In this document: piece after piece, positions 26,764 through 35,400 of the stretch | Position numbering within the stretch: position 1 is the stretch's first letter | Layout: each line of letters starts with the position of its first letter | NCBI RefSeq assembly: GCF_014784055.1 | Contig: NZ_CP061813.1 | Span: 335,501 to 399,500 of the forward strand | Reading direction: 5' to 3' | Origin: Polaribacter haliotis | GTDB lineage: Bacteria > Bacteroidota > Bacteroidia > Flavobacteriales > Flavobacteriaceae | DNA length: 64,000 nt | Program-made: the position numbers and the translations under genes | Notes under the pieces: generated by a model | Told to the model about the DNA's origin: nothing | Seen by the model: the letters and a program-made list of their open reading frames with translations, nothing else | The model's database searches: none

Positions 26764-27163
26764 TTTTTATTCGGTCAACTATTTCCGATGTCACTTTATT
26801 AAAATTAGAATTCACTTCATTTTTAAATTCACTATTAGCATTATTTCCGTCAATATTGTTTGCTCCCCATTTATAAATTTCAATAACTATCGGAATTAAT
26901 TCAATTCCTTTTTCTGTTAACGAATACAGATATGAAGATTTATTATTCCTATCAACTTCTTTTTTTACAATATCATTTTCAAGTAGTCGATTTAATCTGT
27001 CAGTAAGAATATTTGTAGATATTTTTTCAACTGTTACTAACTCGTTAAAGTGTCTGTTGTTAAAGAAAATAAAATCTCTTAAAATTAGTAAAGTCCATTT
27101 GTCTCCAAAAATGTCAAGCGATAAGCTAATTGGACAGTCCGACCTTCTTTCAATCTGTTTCAT
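26741..27163 (-). CDS. HxlR-family transcriptional regulator
   Basis: 140-residue winged-helix regulator. CPISLSLDIFGDKWTLLILRDFIFFNNRHFNEL is the HxlR signature, and ISTNILTDRLNRLLENDIVKKE is the recognition helix and wing. The ATG at 27163 is used; the longer frame to 27235 runs through the promoter region. The stop codon (26741-26743) lies just outside the cassette boundary, so the last residues are encoded by flanking sequence. It is divergent from the SRPBCC gene in the same cassette, and typical HxlR proteins repress such a neighbour. Confidence 0.88.
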   Translation of the reverse strand: MKQIERRSDCPISLSLDIFGDKWTLLILRDFIFFNNRHFNELVTVEKISTNILTDRLNRLLENDIVKKEVDRNNKSSYLYSLTEKGIELIPIVIEIYKWGANNIDGNNANSEFKNEVNSNFNKVTSEIVDRIKTTHNMRI

Positions 27164-27180
27164 ATGCAAATATATAAAAA

Positions 27181-27224
27181 TGCACTTGTAAAATAAAAGT
27201 ACTTTTATATATTTGCACTTGTAA
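27181..27224 (+). promoter_or_regulatory. Divergent promoter with HxlR-type operator
   Basis: Two direct repeats TGCACTTGTA (27181-27190 and 27214-27223) are 33 bases apart, about three helical turns. They flank the palindrome AAAAGTACTTTT (27196-27207), which is similar to known HxlR operators, and TATATTTG (27208-27215), a Bacteroidota -7 box for the SRPBCC gene. Repressor binding would cover the promoter. Confidence 0.6.
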
Positions 27225-27258
27225 TTCGCAAGCACTATTAATATTTTAAAATTAAATT

Positions 27259-27702
27259 ATGTCATACACAACAATGGTTTCGATTAATGGAACTACACAA
27301 CAAGTATTCAATGCTATTTCACAACACGTCCAAAAATGGTGGGGAAATACAGATAATTCAGTTTCTTCAGTTGGTGATGAATTCACAACAAGTTTTGATA
27401 GTACTTATTGGAAGTTTAAAATCTCCGAATTTGAACCAAATACAAAAATTGTATGGAAATGTATTGAGGCTAAACATATTCACAACGGTTATGATGGAAT
27501 TGAAAAAGAGTGGGAAGGAACTCTTGTTGAATGGGTTTTGGAAGAAAAAGGTCAAAACGAAACAATTCTAAATTTCGCACATAATGGATTAGTTCCTGAG
27601 TTAAACTGTTATGAAATTTGTTTTCCGGCTTGGGAAAGATTTGTAACTCAAAGTTTAAAGAGTTTTGTTGAAACTGGAACTGGAATGCCTCATCTTTCTT
27701 AA
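27259..27702 (+). CDS. SRPBCC (AHSA1/START-like) domain protein
   Basis: 147-residue hydrophobic-ligand-binding fold protein. TMVSINGTTQQVFNAISQHVQKWWG at the N-terminus and WEGTLVEWVLEEKGQNETILNFAHNGL, followed by the C-terminal helix FVTQSLKSFVETG, are typical of Activator-of-Hsp90-like proteins. The ligand is unknown. It is divergent from the HxlR regulator and shares its cassette. The stop codon lies two bases before the cassette-end sequence TACCCACAAC. Confidence 0.85.
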   Translation: MSYTTMVSINGTTQQVFNAISQHVQKWWGNTDNSVSSVGDEFTTSFDSTYWKFKISEFEPNTKIVWKCIEAKHIHNGYDGIEKEWEGTLVEWVLEEKGQNETILNFAHNGLVPELNCYEICFPAWERFVTQSLKSFVETGTGMPHLS

Positions 27703-27704
27703 AT

Positions 27705-27836
27705 TACCCACAACGGTTTTGTGTATGATTTGTGGCGTGTTTAAGCAACTAATTTAGCAAATAAAAACCGAATAGAAAATCCGCGAGGATTTTCGTAAGT
27801 AGGCGAGAATTAGCCATTAATTATACACGTTGTTGT
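27705..27836. repeat. attC-like cassette element A
   Basis: It starts with TACCCACAAC, the exact reverse complement of GTTGTGGGTA at the cassette's left end (26753-26762). Inside are the closing stem TGTGTAT/ATACAC, a CAA-type arm and the hairpin GAAAATCC-GCGA-GGATTTTC. It ends TATACACGTTGTTGT, which is also the left attachment copy of the genomic island. Confidence 0.8.
27825..27836 (+). other. attL core of the genomic island
   Basis: ACACGTTGTTGT here is identical to 43169-43180. The island integrase gene starts 180 bases inside this copy. The repeat lies at the recombination end of cassette element A. Confidence 0.65.
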
Positions 27837-27949
27837 CTAATTATTATATTCAATTTCTTTAAAATTCACTTAAACCCTTATAAATAAAGGCTTTTGTTGT
27901 TTTGTGCAATGCAAAATAATGTAATAAAATACATAAAAAAGCATTGTTT

Positions 27950-27971
27950 GTTGTACCAAATGTTGTACCTT
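27950..27971 (+). repeat. GTTGTACC direct repeats near the left island end
   Basis: Two GTTGTACC copies (27950-27957, 27962-27969), the second within ATGTTGTACCTT. The same 12-mer and a second GTTGTACC occur at 43089-43109 near the right end. They are likely integrase arm-binding sites (inference). Confidence 0.55.
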
Positions 27972-28016
27972 AGTATTGGTTTGCAGTCTATTGCACTACT
28001 TATAAATCAATATGTT

Positions 28017-29234
28017 ATGGCTTCAATTAAATTAATTTTAAAAAAAGATAAGATTGATAAATCTGGTAAAGCACCTCTTTATCTTAGAGTAATAAAAGAC
28101 CGAAAAACTAAATTTATTTCTTTAAGCTTAAAATTAGAGCCTAACGAATGGGATGAAGAAAAGCAAAAAGTAAAGAAAAATCATAGTAATTCTACACGAC
28201 TAAATAAATACATCTCTCAAAAGGTTGCAGATGCTCAGGGGCAAATAGCAGATTTAGAAACTAAAAATCAATCAACATCGGCAAGAAAATTAAAAGAAGC
28301 TATCAAAGGTAAACCTTTAGTTAATTTCTTTGAGTATGCATACAACCGATGCGAAAAACAAAAAGACACTTTAGCACTATCAACATATAACAACTATAAA
28401 AACTACTTGAAAAAGTTTGAAAAGTTTATAGGTCATAAAGAGTTAATGTTCGATGATATTACGGTTACGACATTAAAAGATTATGCAGGTTACTGTAGCA
28501 CCACTTTAGGTAACAATAACACGACGATAAACTTTTCTTTAAAGATTCTTAACCTAATGTTTAAAGAAGCGCAGAGAGAGGATTTAATACCGTTAAATCA
28601 TTTTCCTTTTAGTAAGTTTAAAGTCAAGAAAGCAAAAAGCACAAAACGTTTTTTAACTACCGAACAGTTAGAAGCTTTTATTAAATTAGAGGTTTCAGAT
28701 AAAGCAAAGGCACAAATTATAAAAGATATGTTTCTGTTTTCTGTCTTTTCAGGAGGTTTAAGGTTTGGCGATATAATAGAATTAAAGTGGAATAATTACA
28801 ATGCTAAAACGCATAAAATAACTAAGACAATACGCAAAACAAACAGACAGCATAGTATTAGAATTGGTCAAGTTGCAATTGATATTTTAGAAAAATATAA
28901 AACTGAAAATGTAAATCAAAATGATATAATATTTCCTTTCGCAAATATTGATAGCGATTATTTTACAGACCGAGAACAAAGAGCAAAAGTAGTAAGACAA
29001 GCAATAGCATTAAGCAATATGTATTTAACTAAAATGGGTAAAATTTTAGAGCTACCATTTTCTTTAACCTTTCATATTAGTAGACATACATTTGCTACCA
29101 GAGCATTAAATAATGGTATGAGAATAGAACACGTATCTAAATTAATGGATCATTCCGATATTGGAATAACACAAGTATATGCAAAAATTATAAGTAGTGA
29201 ATTAGATAATGCAGTAGATAAATACATCAATTAA
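28017..29234 (+). CDS. Tyrosine recombinase/site-specific integrase of the island
   Basis: About 405 residues. The N-terminal arm-binding domain (MASIKLILKKDKIDKSGKAPLYLRVIKD) and SAM-like core-binding domain are followed by the catalytic domain with RI in SGGLRFGDIIELKW, HISRHTFATRALNNG (HxxR) and LMDHSDIGITQVYAK (H and the Tyr nucleophile). This is the Bacteroidota phage/ICE-type integrase, not an integron IntI, since the IntI-specific extra helix between patches is not evident. The ATG at 28017 is used; the longer frame back to 27894 would translate the GTTGTACC repeats. Confidence 0.93.
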   Translation: MASIKLILKKDKIDKSGKAPLYLRVIKDRKTKFISLSLKLEPNEWDEEKQKVKKNHSNSTRLNKYISQKVADAQGQIADLETKNQSTSARKLKEAIKGKPLVNFFEYAYNRCEKQKDTLALSTYNNYKNYLKKFEKFIGHKELMFDDITVTTLKDYAGYCSTTLGNNNTTINFSLKILNLMFKEAQREDLIPLNHFPFSKFKVKKAKSTKRFLTTEQLEAFIKLEVSDKAKAQIIKDMFLFSVFSGGLRFGDIIELKWNNYNAKTHKITKTIRKTNRQHSIRIGQVAIDILEKYKTENVNQNDIIFPFANIDSDYFTDREQRAKVVRQAIALSNMYLTKMGKILELPFSLTFHISRHTFATRALNNGMRIEHVSKLMDHSDIGITQVYAKIISSELDNAVDKYIN

Positions 29235-29237
29235 AAT

Positions 29238-31286
29238 ATGTTTAACAAACCAATTAATAACATAGTTAAAGAGCATTTTAAAATAATGCGTAAAACAGCA
29301 AAACAGAAAGCTGAAAAGGATTTTAAAGTAAACATACTTGAAAAGATTGATGGTTTAGACGACTTTCAAAAATTAAAACTATGCGTTGCTGAAGATGATA
29401 AGATTAGATTATTAAAAAATGAAGATAAACATCCTTACTATATCAATAATAGCGATGATTGGTTACTAACCCAATTTGCAAATCGATATTTTTTACTAAA
29501 TGTTGATGAAACAGAAGAGTTTATTCAATCAGTATATTTAGGTGATTATGGTAGTTTAATTTTTAAAGAGATAGATAGATTAATAAAGAAAATTCCAAAA
29601 TTAACTTATGAAGATTTTATAGCTGGTGTTCAATGTGAATATCTTGAAACTTTCGAATTTTATTACAATATAGAAAAAGAAGACTACTATGAAATTTCGA
29701 AATGGCAAATGAATGTTTTGTTAGATATAGTTCAATATGATGTGCTTAATGTTATTAGGGATTACCAGAAGTATTGCAAAACAATTGATAATCCAATTAA
29801 CTTTATAACAAACGAGCTATCTATTCTTGAAGAAGAAGTTATTGAAACAATAACTGATGCTACTGCTTTAAAACAAATTTTATCAAAATTATATATTTTC
29901 AAGAATAATGATATTAGCAAATATGATAATGATTTACTATTAGAAAATTATCCTTTGTTTTTTAATGATGAAAATAATTATAGAAAGCTAAATCCTGAAA
30001 ATTTAAAAGAGCCTTTAAACAATATTTCTAACGATGTTAAAAATATTATCAGTAATGAGCTTACTTTATTTTATGTTTTAGATACTGTATTAAAATGGAT
30101 GAAAAGCATAATCAAAGGGAAGTCCTTGCTTGAGCCTTTTGAATATATAGATTTAAAAAAGAAAATTGATGAAGTTAAGGGAGAAACAGAAAATGAATAT
30201 CAAAAAGAAATTGAGGAATTAAATGATTTTTGTTTCAATAATGAAGCTATTACTTCCGAACAGAAAAAGGAATATTTAAGAGCTAAATTTGAAGATGAAA
30301 TTGATGCTTATAATAAAATTAAAGATAAAAGAATATTCTTCTTTCTTAGAGATGAAAACGAAAATTTATTGCTTGAGAATTTAAGGTTCAGTTATATTAT
30401 CAATGATTCACTTGATGAAGTATTAGATGAATTAAAAAAAGCATATAGGATTTTAAATGTAAGTTGGGAAATATCAAGTATATTTTTTGAATTGTTTGAT
30501 AGTAAAACAATGTACTATAAAAAAGATTCTGGTTCACATCTTATGATTCATTCACTAATGAATGATATGGTGTTAGATAAAGATGATTATAATGAATTAC
30601 ATTCATCAATGGATAATTTTTTTGAGCGATTACAAAATGATTCCGTTCCATTAGATATTCATTTTGTAAATCATCGTAATATATACATACGCTTATTTGA
30701 AAAATGTATTTCAAGACTTCAAGAAGTATTAGATAATGCTGAGCCTAGTAATAAAGTACTGTATATTCAAACACGATTAAAAGAGTTAAGACAGAGAGAA
30801 TTAAGGTTCAGAACTATTTCAGAAAGAAATGAAGAGTTTGAAGATAAAGAAGATAAATACCCAAATCTATTTAAAGAATTTTTATCCATAGAAGCAGAAT
30901 TTATAAAAGAAACAGTTCAAATAAGTCCTATTACTTTTTTACCCAATCAAACAAAATCTATATCATTAGTAGTAGAAGAAACAGATAGTTTTAAAACATT
31001 TGTAAATCAGGAAAAGCAAGATTATATTCTAAAAATACTTGAAGATTTAGCAATTACAAAAGATGGTGTATATAATTTGGGAGACAGAAGTAAAGGAACT
31101 ATAAGAGGAGTAATTGAAGCTTTAAGAGAAGAACATATCATTCCAAAATTGAGTTTAAAAAAGTTGTGTGATATGGTAGCTAATCAAATTAATTTAGTGT
31201 TAAAATCAAAATTGGATTGGTCAACTACATCAGATAATTACAAGAAAAAGGCAAAACAATACATAAAAGACAATCCATTTCATTAA
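29238..31286 (+). CDS. Unrecognised 682-residue protein
   Basis: I do not recognise this protein. It is very charged (Lys, Glu, Asp), largely helical in appearance, and without membrane segments or obvious catalytic motifs. The first 40 residues (FNKPINNIVKEHFKIMRKTAKQKAEKDF) are basic. The last 70 (KGTIRGVIEALREEHIIPKLSLKKLCDMVANQINLVLKSKL) look like a separate helical domain. It begins four bases after the integrase stop, so the two genes are co-expressed. A role in integration control or as an accessory defence factor is possible but unsupported. Confidence 0.7.
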   Translation: MFNKPINNIVKEHFKIMRKTAKQKAEKDFKVNILEKIDGLDDFQKLKLCVAEDDKIRLLKNEDKHPYYINNSDDWLLTQFANRYFLLNVDETEEFIQSVYLGDYGSLIFKEIDRLIKKIPKLTYEDFIAGVQCEYLETFEFYYNIEKEDYYEISKWQMNVLLDIVQYDVLNVIRDYQKYCKTIDNPINFITNELSILEEEVIETITDATALKQILSKLYIFKNNDISKYDNDLLLENYPLFFNDENNYRKLNPENLKEPLNNISNDVKNIISNELTLFYVLDTVLKWMKSIIKGKSLLEPFEYIDLKKKIDEVKGETENEYQKEIEELNDFCFNNEAITSEQKKEYLRAKFEDEIDAYNKIKDKRIFFFLRDENENLLLENLRFSYIINDSLDEVLDELKKAYRILNVSWEISSIFFELFDSKTMYYKKDSGSHLMIHSLMNDMVLDKDDYNELHSSMDNFFERLQNDSVPLDIHFVNHRNIYIRLFEKCISRLQEVLDNAEPSNKVLYIQTRLKELRQRELRFRTISERNEEFEDKEDKYPNLFKEFLSIEAEFIKETVQISPITFLPNQTKSISLVVEETDSFKTFVNQEKQDYILKILEDLAITKDGVYNLGDRSKGTIRGVIEALREEHIIPKLSLKKLCDMVANQINLVLKSKLDWSTTSDNYKKKAKQYIKDNPFH

Positions 31287-31305
31287 AATACAGTCAATAA
31301 AAGGT

Positions 31306-31327
31306 CTTATAAGGTCAGCCTTATAAG
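31306..31327. repeat. CTTATAAGG inverted repeat upstream of the HTH gene
   Basis: CTTATAAGG and CCTTATAAG are separated by TCAG, forming an 18+4 palindrome in the 101-base gap before the excisionase-like gene. It is a candidate operator or replication-protein site. Confidence 0.5.
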
Positions 31328-31387
31328 TACTTATCCAGAGCTTAATATTTGTTGCAGAAATAATTAGTAACATTAAAAATTAAGTAA

Positions 31388-31672
31388 ATGGAAGCAGTAA
31401 TTTTAACAGCAGAACAGTACAACAATTTAGTATCAAGGTTAGACAAATTAAACTCTACAATAGAGTCTAATCAAAAACCATCAAAAGAAACTTTTCTCGA
31501 CAATCAAGAGTTTATCCAGCTAATGCATATTAGTAAAAGAACAGCTCAAACTTGGAGAGATGAAGGTAAAATATCATTTTCTCAAATTGGTAGTAAAATC
31601 TACTACAAGATGAAAGATGTAGAAGTCTTACTAGATAAAAACTACAATAAAGCCTTTAAAAGTAAAAGGTAG
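31388..31672 (+). CDS. Excisionase-like helix-turn-helix protein
   Basis: 94-residue protein with a MerR/excisionase-type HTH_17 domain in the C-terminal half: FIQLMHISKRTAQTWRDEGKISFSQIGSKIYYKMKDVEVLLDKN. The N-terminal 40 residues are a helical extension (ILTAEQYNNLVSRLDKLNSTIE). Such proteins accompany integrases in Bacteroidota elements, acting as directionality or replication-control factors. The Rep-like gene follows within six bases. Confidence 0.8.
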   Translation: MEAVILTAEQYNNLVSRLDKLNSTIESNQKPSKETFLDNQEFIQLMHISKRTAQTWRDEGKISFSQIGSKIYYKMKDVEVLLDKNYNKAFKSKR

Positions 31673-31677
31673 TTATT

Positions 31678-32574
31678 TTGTATGATACTACAAAAATAGT
31701 AAAGCTTATAGATAAACTACCAAAAGAAGCTGTTACCAGAGCTAAAGAACCTTTTCATTGGAATAATTGTTTGTGGTTACCACGTTTTAATAAATATGGT
31801 GAAGTAACTAACTATGAATCTAATATACTCAATTTAAAGCTCTGGTTAAGGGGTTCGGAACTAACAATTTGTAATAGTTTACAAAAGTTTTATATGAAAA
31901 ATAATTACCAAGTATTTACATTTAATCAAGTACAGGAAGCTATTTATAATTTAGATGCATATTTTGATTTTGACCTACTTAGCGCAGAAGTAAAAAAAAC
32001 CGCAATAGCAGTAGTTATAAGTGAAAATGAAGACAATACCTTTAGAAATTGGTTAGAATACAAAGGAAATAAGCCAATATTGATGCGTAATAGCACAAGA
32101 ATATATGGTGCTCATTTTAAAGGCACAAACTATAATATTAAAGGTTATGATAAAACGTATCAAACAAAGGCAGAAAGTAACACAAAGTTATCTGAAAGCT
32201 TAATCCGTTTTGAGTTAGAAGCAAATAGTAGGTATTTTAATAATCGTAAACATCCAATTGGTATTTATACAGTAGCAGATTTAGTAAATAAAAGTAAGTT
32301 TGATGCTTTGGCAGATGAATTATTAAATATCTACGATACTATAAAGAAGCAACCAATAATTAATTATCAAAAATTAAAACCTAAAGAAATATTATTGTTA
32401 GGTGCTATGAAAGATAAAGACAGTTTTAATGGGTTAAAAAAATATCATAAACACTCTTTTAAGTTGTTAAGAAAAGACTATTCTAAATTATTAGATAGTA
32501 TCGCTGATGTTGAGTTAGAAAATAGCATTAGAAGAAAAATTTTAGAACAGATTAATTACTGTAAAAACAACTAA
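31678..32574 (+). CDS. Replication-initiation-like protein of the island
   Basis: 298-residue protein with a TTG start, because no in-frame ATG precedes the conserved region and spacing to the HTH gene is five bases. HWNNCLWLPRFNKYGEVTNYESNILNLKLWLRGSELTICNSLQKFY, IYGAHFKGTNYNIKGYDKTYQTK and SLIRFELEANSRYFN resemble phage-type replication initiators (Phage_CRI/G2P-like) found in small Bacteroidota elements. The HUH catalytic motif is not clearly visible to me. If correct, the island may replicate by rolling circle after excision. Moderate confidence in the family, low in the mechanism. Confidence 0.55.
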   Translation: MYDTTKIVKLIDKLPKEAVTRAKEPFHWNNCLWLPRFNKYGEVTNYESNILNLKLWLRGSELTICNSLQKFYMKNNYQVFTFNQVQEAIYNLDAYFDFDLLSAEVKKTAIAVVISENEDNTFRNWLEYKGNKPILMRNSTRIYGAHFKGTNYNIKGYDKTYQTKAESNTKLSESLIRFELEANSRYFNNRKHPIGIYTVADLVNKSKFDALADELLNIYDTIKKQPIINYQKLKPKEILLLGAMKDKDSFNGLKKYHKHSFKLLRKDYSKLLDSIADVELENSIRRKILEQINYCKNN

Positions 32575-32697
32575 TCTTTTTCAACTTGTAATATACCCTA
32601 AAACAGGGGTAAAAAGTAAATGAGGAAATCCTTATTATTTAATCAATAAATAATTATATTTTTATGAGCTGATTAAAAGAGCAATAGAAAAGATTAA

Positions 32698-35400
32698 ATG
32701 AACGCATCTCAAATAGAAAAAAACGTAATAGCATTAGTTGAAAATTTCAATAAAGAAGAATTTGTATTCGATTTATTGAAAGCATACGGTATTTCTAAAA
32801 CATCAATAACACGTTTAAAAAAAGGAGACTTTAATTTATCTAAAATTGATGGAGAAGTACTTTATAAAAGTAAAATGCTATTTAAAGAGGTTGAATCTGG
32901 TGCTTTATTAAATACTATTGATGAATTAACTAAAGATACAGATTCATTAAAACACAATCCAAGATTTGTAATTGTAACAGATTACAAAACATTATTAGCA
33001 AAAGATATAAGAACAGGATTAGCGTTAGATACACCTATTCTCGAAATTCATAAACATTTTGGTTTCTTTCTACCTTGGGCAGGTCAAGAAAAATATGCTC
33101 AAAAAAATGAGAATTATGCAGATAGAAAAGCGTCTTACAAAATGGCGAAGCTCTATGATATATTAGTTACAGAAAACCCAAACATCTATGACGATGGTGG
33201 TCATAACCTAAATATCTTTCTATCTCGTTTACTCTTTTGCTTTTTTGCAGAAGACACAGATATATTTCCAATTGAGGGAATGTTTACAGATACATTAGAG
33301 CAACATACTCAAAAAGATGGAAGTGATACACATACATTTTTAGATAGGCTTTTTAAAGTTCTTAATACAAAAGATAACAGTAAAGAAGCAGCTCATTTTA
33401 AAGAGTTTCCATATGTAAATGGTGGTTTATTTAGAGATACAATTGTATCACCGAAGTTTACTAAAGAAGCACGAAAAATAATTGTTGAGTGTGGCGATTT
33501 AGATTGGAGCGAAATCAACCCTGACATTTTTGGTTCTATGATACAGGCAGTAGTAAATCCTGCATATCGTAGTGGTTTAGGAATGCATTATACTTCTGTA
33601 CCTAATATTATGAAGGTAATAGAACCTTTGTTTTTAAATGAATTAAACGAAGAATTTGAAAAGCATTTTAATGATGTAAAAAAACTAAATAAACTCATTA
33701 ATAGAATTGCAAAAATTAAAGTGTTTGATCCTGCTTGTGGTAGTGGTAATTTTTTAATTATTGCTTATAAACAATTAAGACGATTAGAAATAAAGATTTT
33801 AGCAAGAATCTATGAAGTTAATCATCAGCTAAATTTAGGTTTTCCAGATGTGTACACTAAAATTAAACTCTCTCAATTTTATGGTTTAGAATTAGACGAT
33901 TTTGCACACGAAATGGCAATTTTATCTTTATGGTTAGCAGAACACCAAATGAATAAAGAGTTTGTTAATGAGCTACACGATTATGGTAAAGCAGAAGATA
34001 TTTTACCGCTAAAAGAAGCAGGTAATATAACACAAGGTAATGCCACACGTTTAAACTGGGAAGATACCTGTCCTAAAAATGAAGATGATGAAATTTATAT
34101 TTTAGGTAATCCACCTTATTTGGGTTCTCGCAATCAAGACAAAGAGCAAAAAGAGGATATGAAATTTGTCTTTTTGAAAGACTACAAAAGCTTAGATTAT
34201 GTGAGTGCTTGGTTTTATAAAGGAGCAAAATATATTCAAGGCTTCAATGCACAATTGGCTTTTGTATCTACCAATTCTATTTGTCAAGGAGAACAAGTGT
34301 CTTTAACTTGGCCACGTATTCTTAACGAGAAGGTTGAGATAGGCTTTGCACATCAAACATTTAAATGGACGAATAATGCAAAAGGTAATGCAGGTGTTTC
34401 TGTTGTTATTGTTGGTTTAAGAAATATATCAAATAAGCAAAGACTAATCTACATAGACTCACATAAATTAAAAGTGTTGAATATTAATGCTTATTTAACT
34501 GGTGGTCCAAATATTTTTATTTTTAAGAGGTCAAGACCATTAAGTAATATTCCCAAAATGTCTTATGGTAATATGCCTTTAGAAGGCGGGTTTTTAAGAT
34601 TTCGAGATGATGAAAAAGATAAAATAGTAAAAGATGTAAGAACTTTAAAATATATAAGAAATGTTATAGGTGGTGAAGAGTTTTTAAAAAATATTAATAG
34701 ATATTGCTTTTGGATAGATGATGAGGATTTAGAAGATGCTATTAAAATTCCAGAAATAAATGTTAGAATAAAAAATGTAAGAGAGTTTAGAGAAAATGGC
34801 GGTGAAGTAGCTCGAACTTTGGCTAACAGGTCACATCAATTTAGGTATAGAAATGAGCCTTCAAATAATCAAATTGTAATTCCTTGTACATCTTCAGAAG
34901 GAAGAGAGTATTTACCTTGTGGCTATTATGATAGTAGTTACATTTCTCTAAATTCAGTTCAGACAGTTTATGATGCAGAACCTTGGGTTTTTGGATTATT
35001 ATATTCAAAAATGCATAATAATTGGCTTTCTGCTGTTGGAGGAAAGCTGGAGTCTCGAATTAGGTATTCCTCTGCTTTGTGCTATAATACTTTTCCTTTT
35101 CCTGATATTAATGAAAAACAAAAAGAACAAATCAACCTACACGTTTTTGAAATATTAGAAGAAAGAGAAAAGCATCCTGAAAAAACTATAGGTGATTTAT
35201 ATAATCCTGATAAAATGCCTAAAGGTTTAAAAGAAGCACATCATCAATTAGATTTAGCTATTGAGCGTTGTTATCGTTTAAAACCATTTGAGAGTGATAC
35301 AGAGCGTTTAGAATATCTTTTTAAAGAATATGAGAAGATGATAAATAAAAACACCTTGTTAGAAAAACCAAAAAGAACTCGTAAAAAGAAAGCTAAATAA
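32698..35400 (+). CDS. MmeI/DnmA(YeeA)-like class I DNA adenine methyltransferase
   Basis: 900-residue N6-adenine DNA methyltransferase of the COG1002 type. Motif I is FDPACGSGNFLIIAYKQLRRLE (about residue 345) and motif IV is ILGNPPYLGSRNQ (NPPY, about residue 477). Upstream is the helical spacer LNIFLSRLLFCFFAEDTDIF...FPYVNGGLFRD and FGSMIQAVVNPAYRSGLGMHYTS. Downstream is a target-recognition region (LPCGYYDSSYISLNS) and LDLAIERCYR near the end. The PD-ExK nuclease motif of MmeI is not seen in the N-terminal part, so this is a modification-only enzyme whose nuclease partner is encoded nearby. Its stop overlaps the next ATG. Confidence 0.92.
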   Translation: MNASQIEKNVIALVENFNKEEFVFDLLKAYGISKTSITRLKKGDFNLSKIDGEVLYKSKMLFKEVESGALLNTIDELTKDTDSLKHNPRFVIVTDYKTLLAKDIRTGLALDTPILEIHKHFGFFLPWAGQEKYAQKNENYADRKASYKMAKLYDILVTENPNIYDDGGHNLNIFLSRLLFCFFAEDTDIFPIEGMFTDTLEQHTQKDGSDTHTFLDRLFKVLNTKDNSKEAAHFKEFPYVNGGLFRDTIVSPKFTKEARKIIVECGDLDWSEINPDIFGSMIQAVVNPAYRSGLGMHYTSVPNIMKVIEPLFLNELNEEFEKHFNDVKKLNKLINRIAKIKVFDPACGSGNFLIIAYKQLRRLEIKILARIYEVNHQLNLGFPDVYTKIKLSQFYGLELDDFAHEMAILSLWLAEHQMNKEFVNELHDYGKAEDILPLKEAGNITQGNATRLNWEDTCPKNEDDEIYILGNPPYLGSRNQDKEQKEDMKFVFLKDYKSLDYVSAWFYKGAKYIQGFNAQLAFVSTNSICQGEQVSLTWPRILNEKVEIGFAHQTFKWTNNAKGNAGVSVVIVGLRNISNKQRLIYIDSHKLKVLNINAYLTGGPNIFIFKRSRPLSNIPKMSYGNMPLEGGFLRFRDDEKDKIVKDVRTLKYIRNVIGGEEFLKNINRYCFWIDDEDLEDAIKIPEINVRIKNVREFRENGGEVARTLANRSHQFRYRNEPSNNQIVIPCTSSEGREYLPCGYYDSSYISLNSVQTVYDAEPWVFGLLYSKMHNNWLSAVGGKLESRIRYSSALCYNTFPFPDINEKQKEQINLHVFEILEEREKHPEKTIGDLYNPDKMPKGLKEAHHQLDLAIERCYRLKPFESDTERLEYLFKEYEKMINKNTLLEKPKRTRKKKAK

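Noticed and set aside
28017..29234. Integron integrase IntI
   Set aside because: The recombinase has the Bacteroidota ICE/phage arm-binding domain and sits inside an island bounded by its own attachment repeats; no IntI-specific insertion was noticed.
32698..35400. Single-protein type IIL (MmeI-like) restriction-modification enzyme
   Set aside because: The N-terminal D-E-x-K nuclease motif is not visible, and a helicase and GIY-YIG nuclease are encoded downstream.
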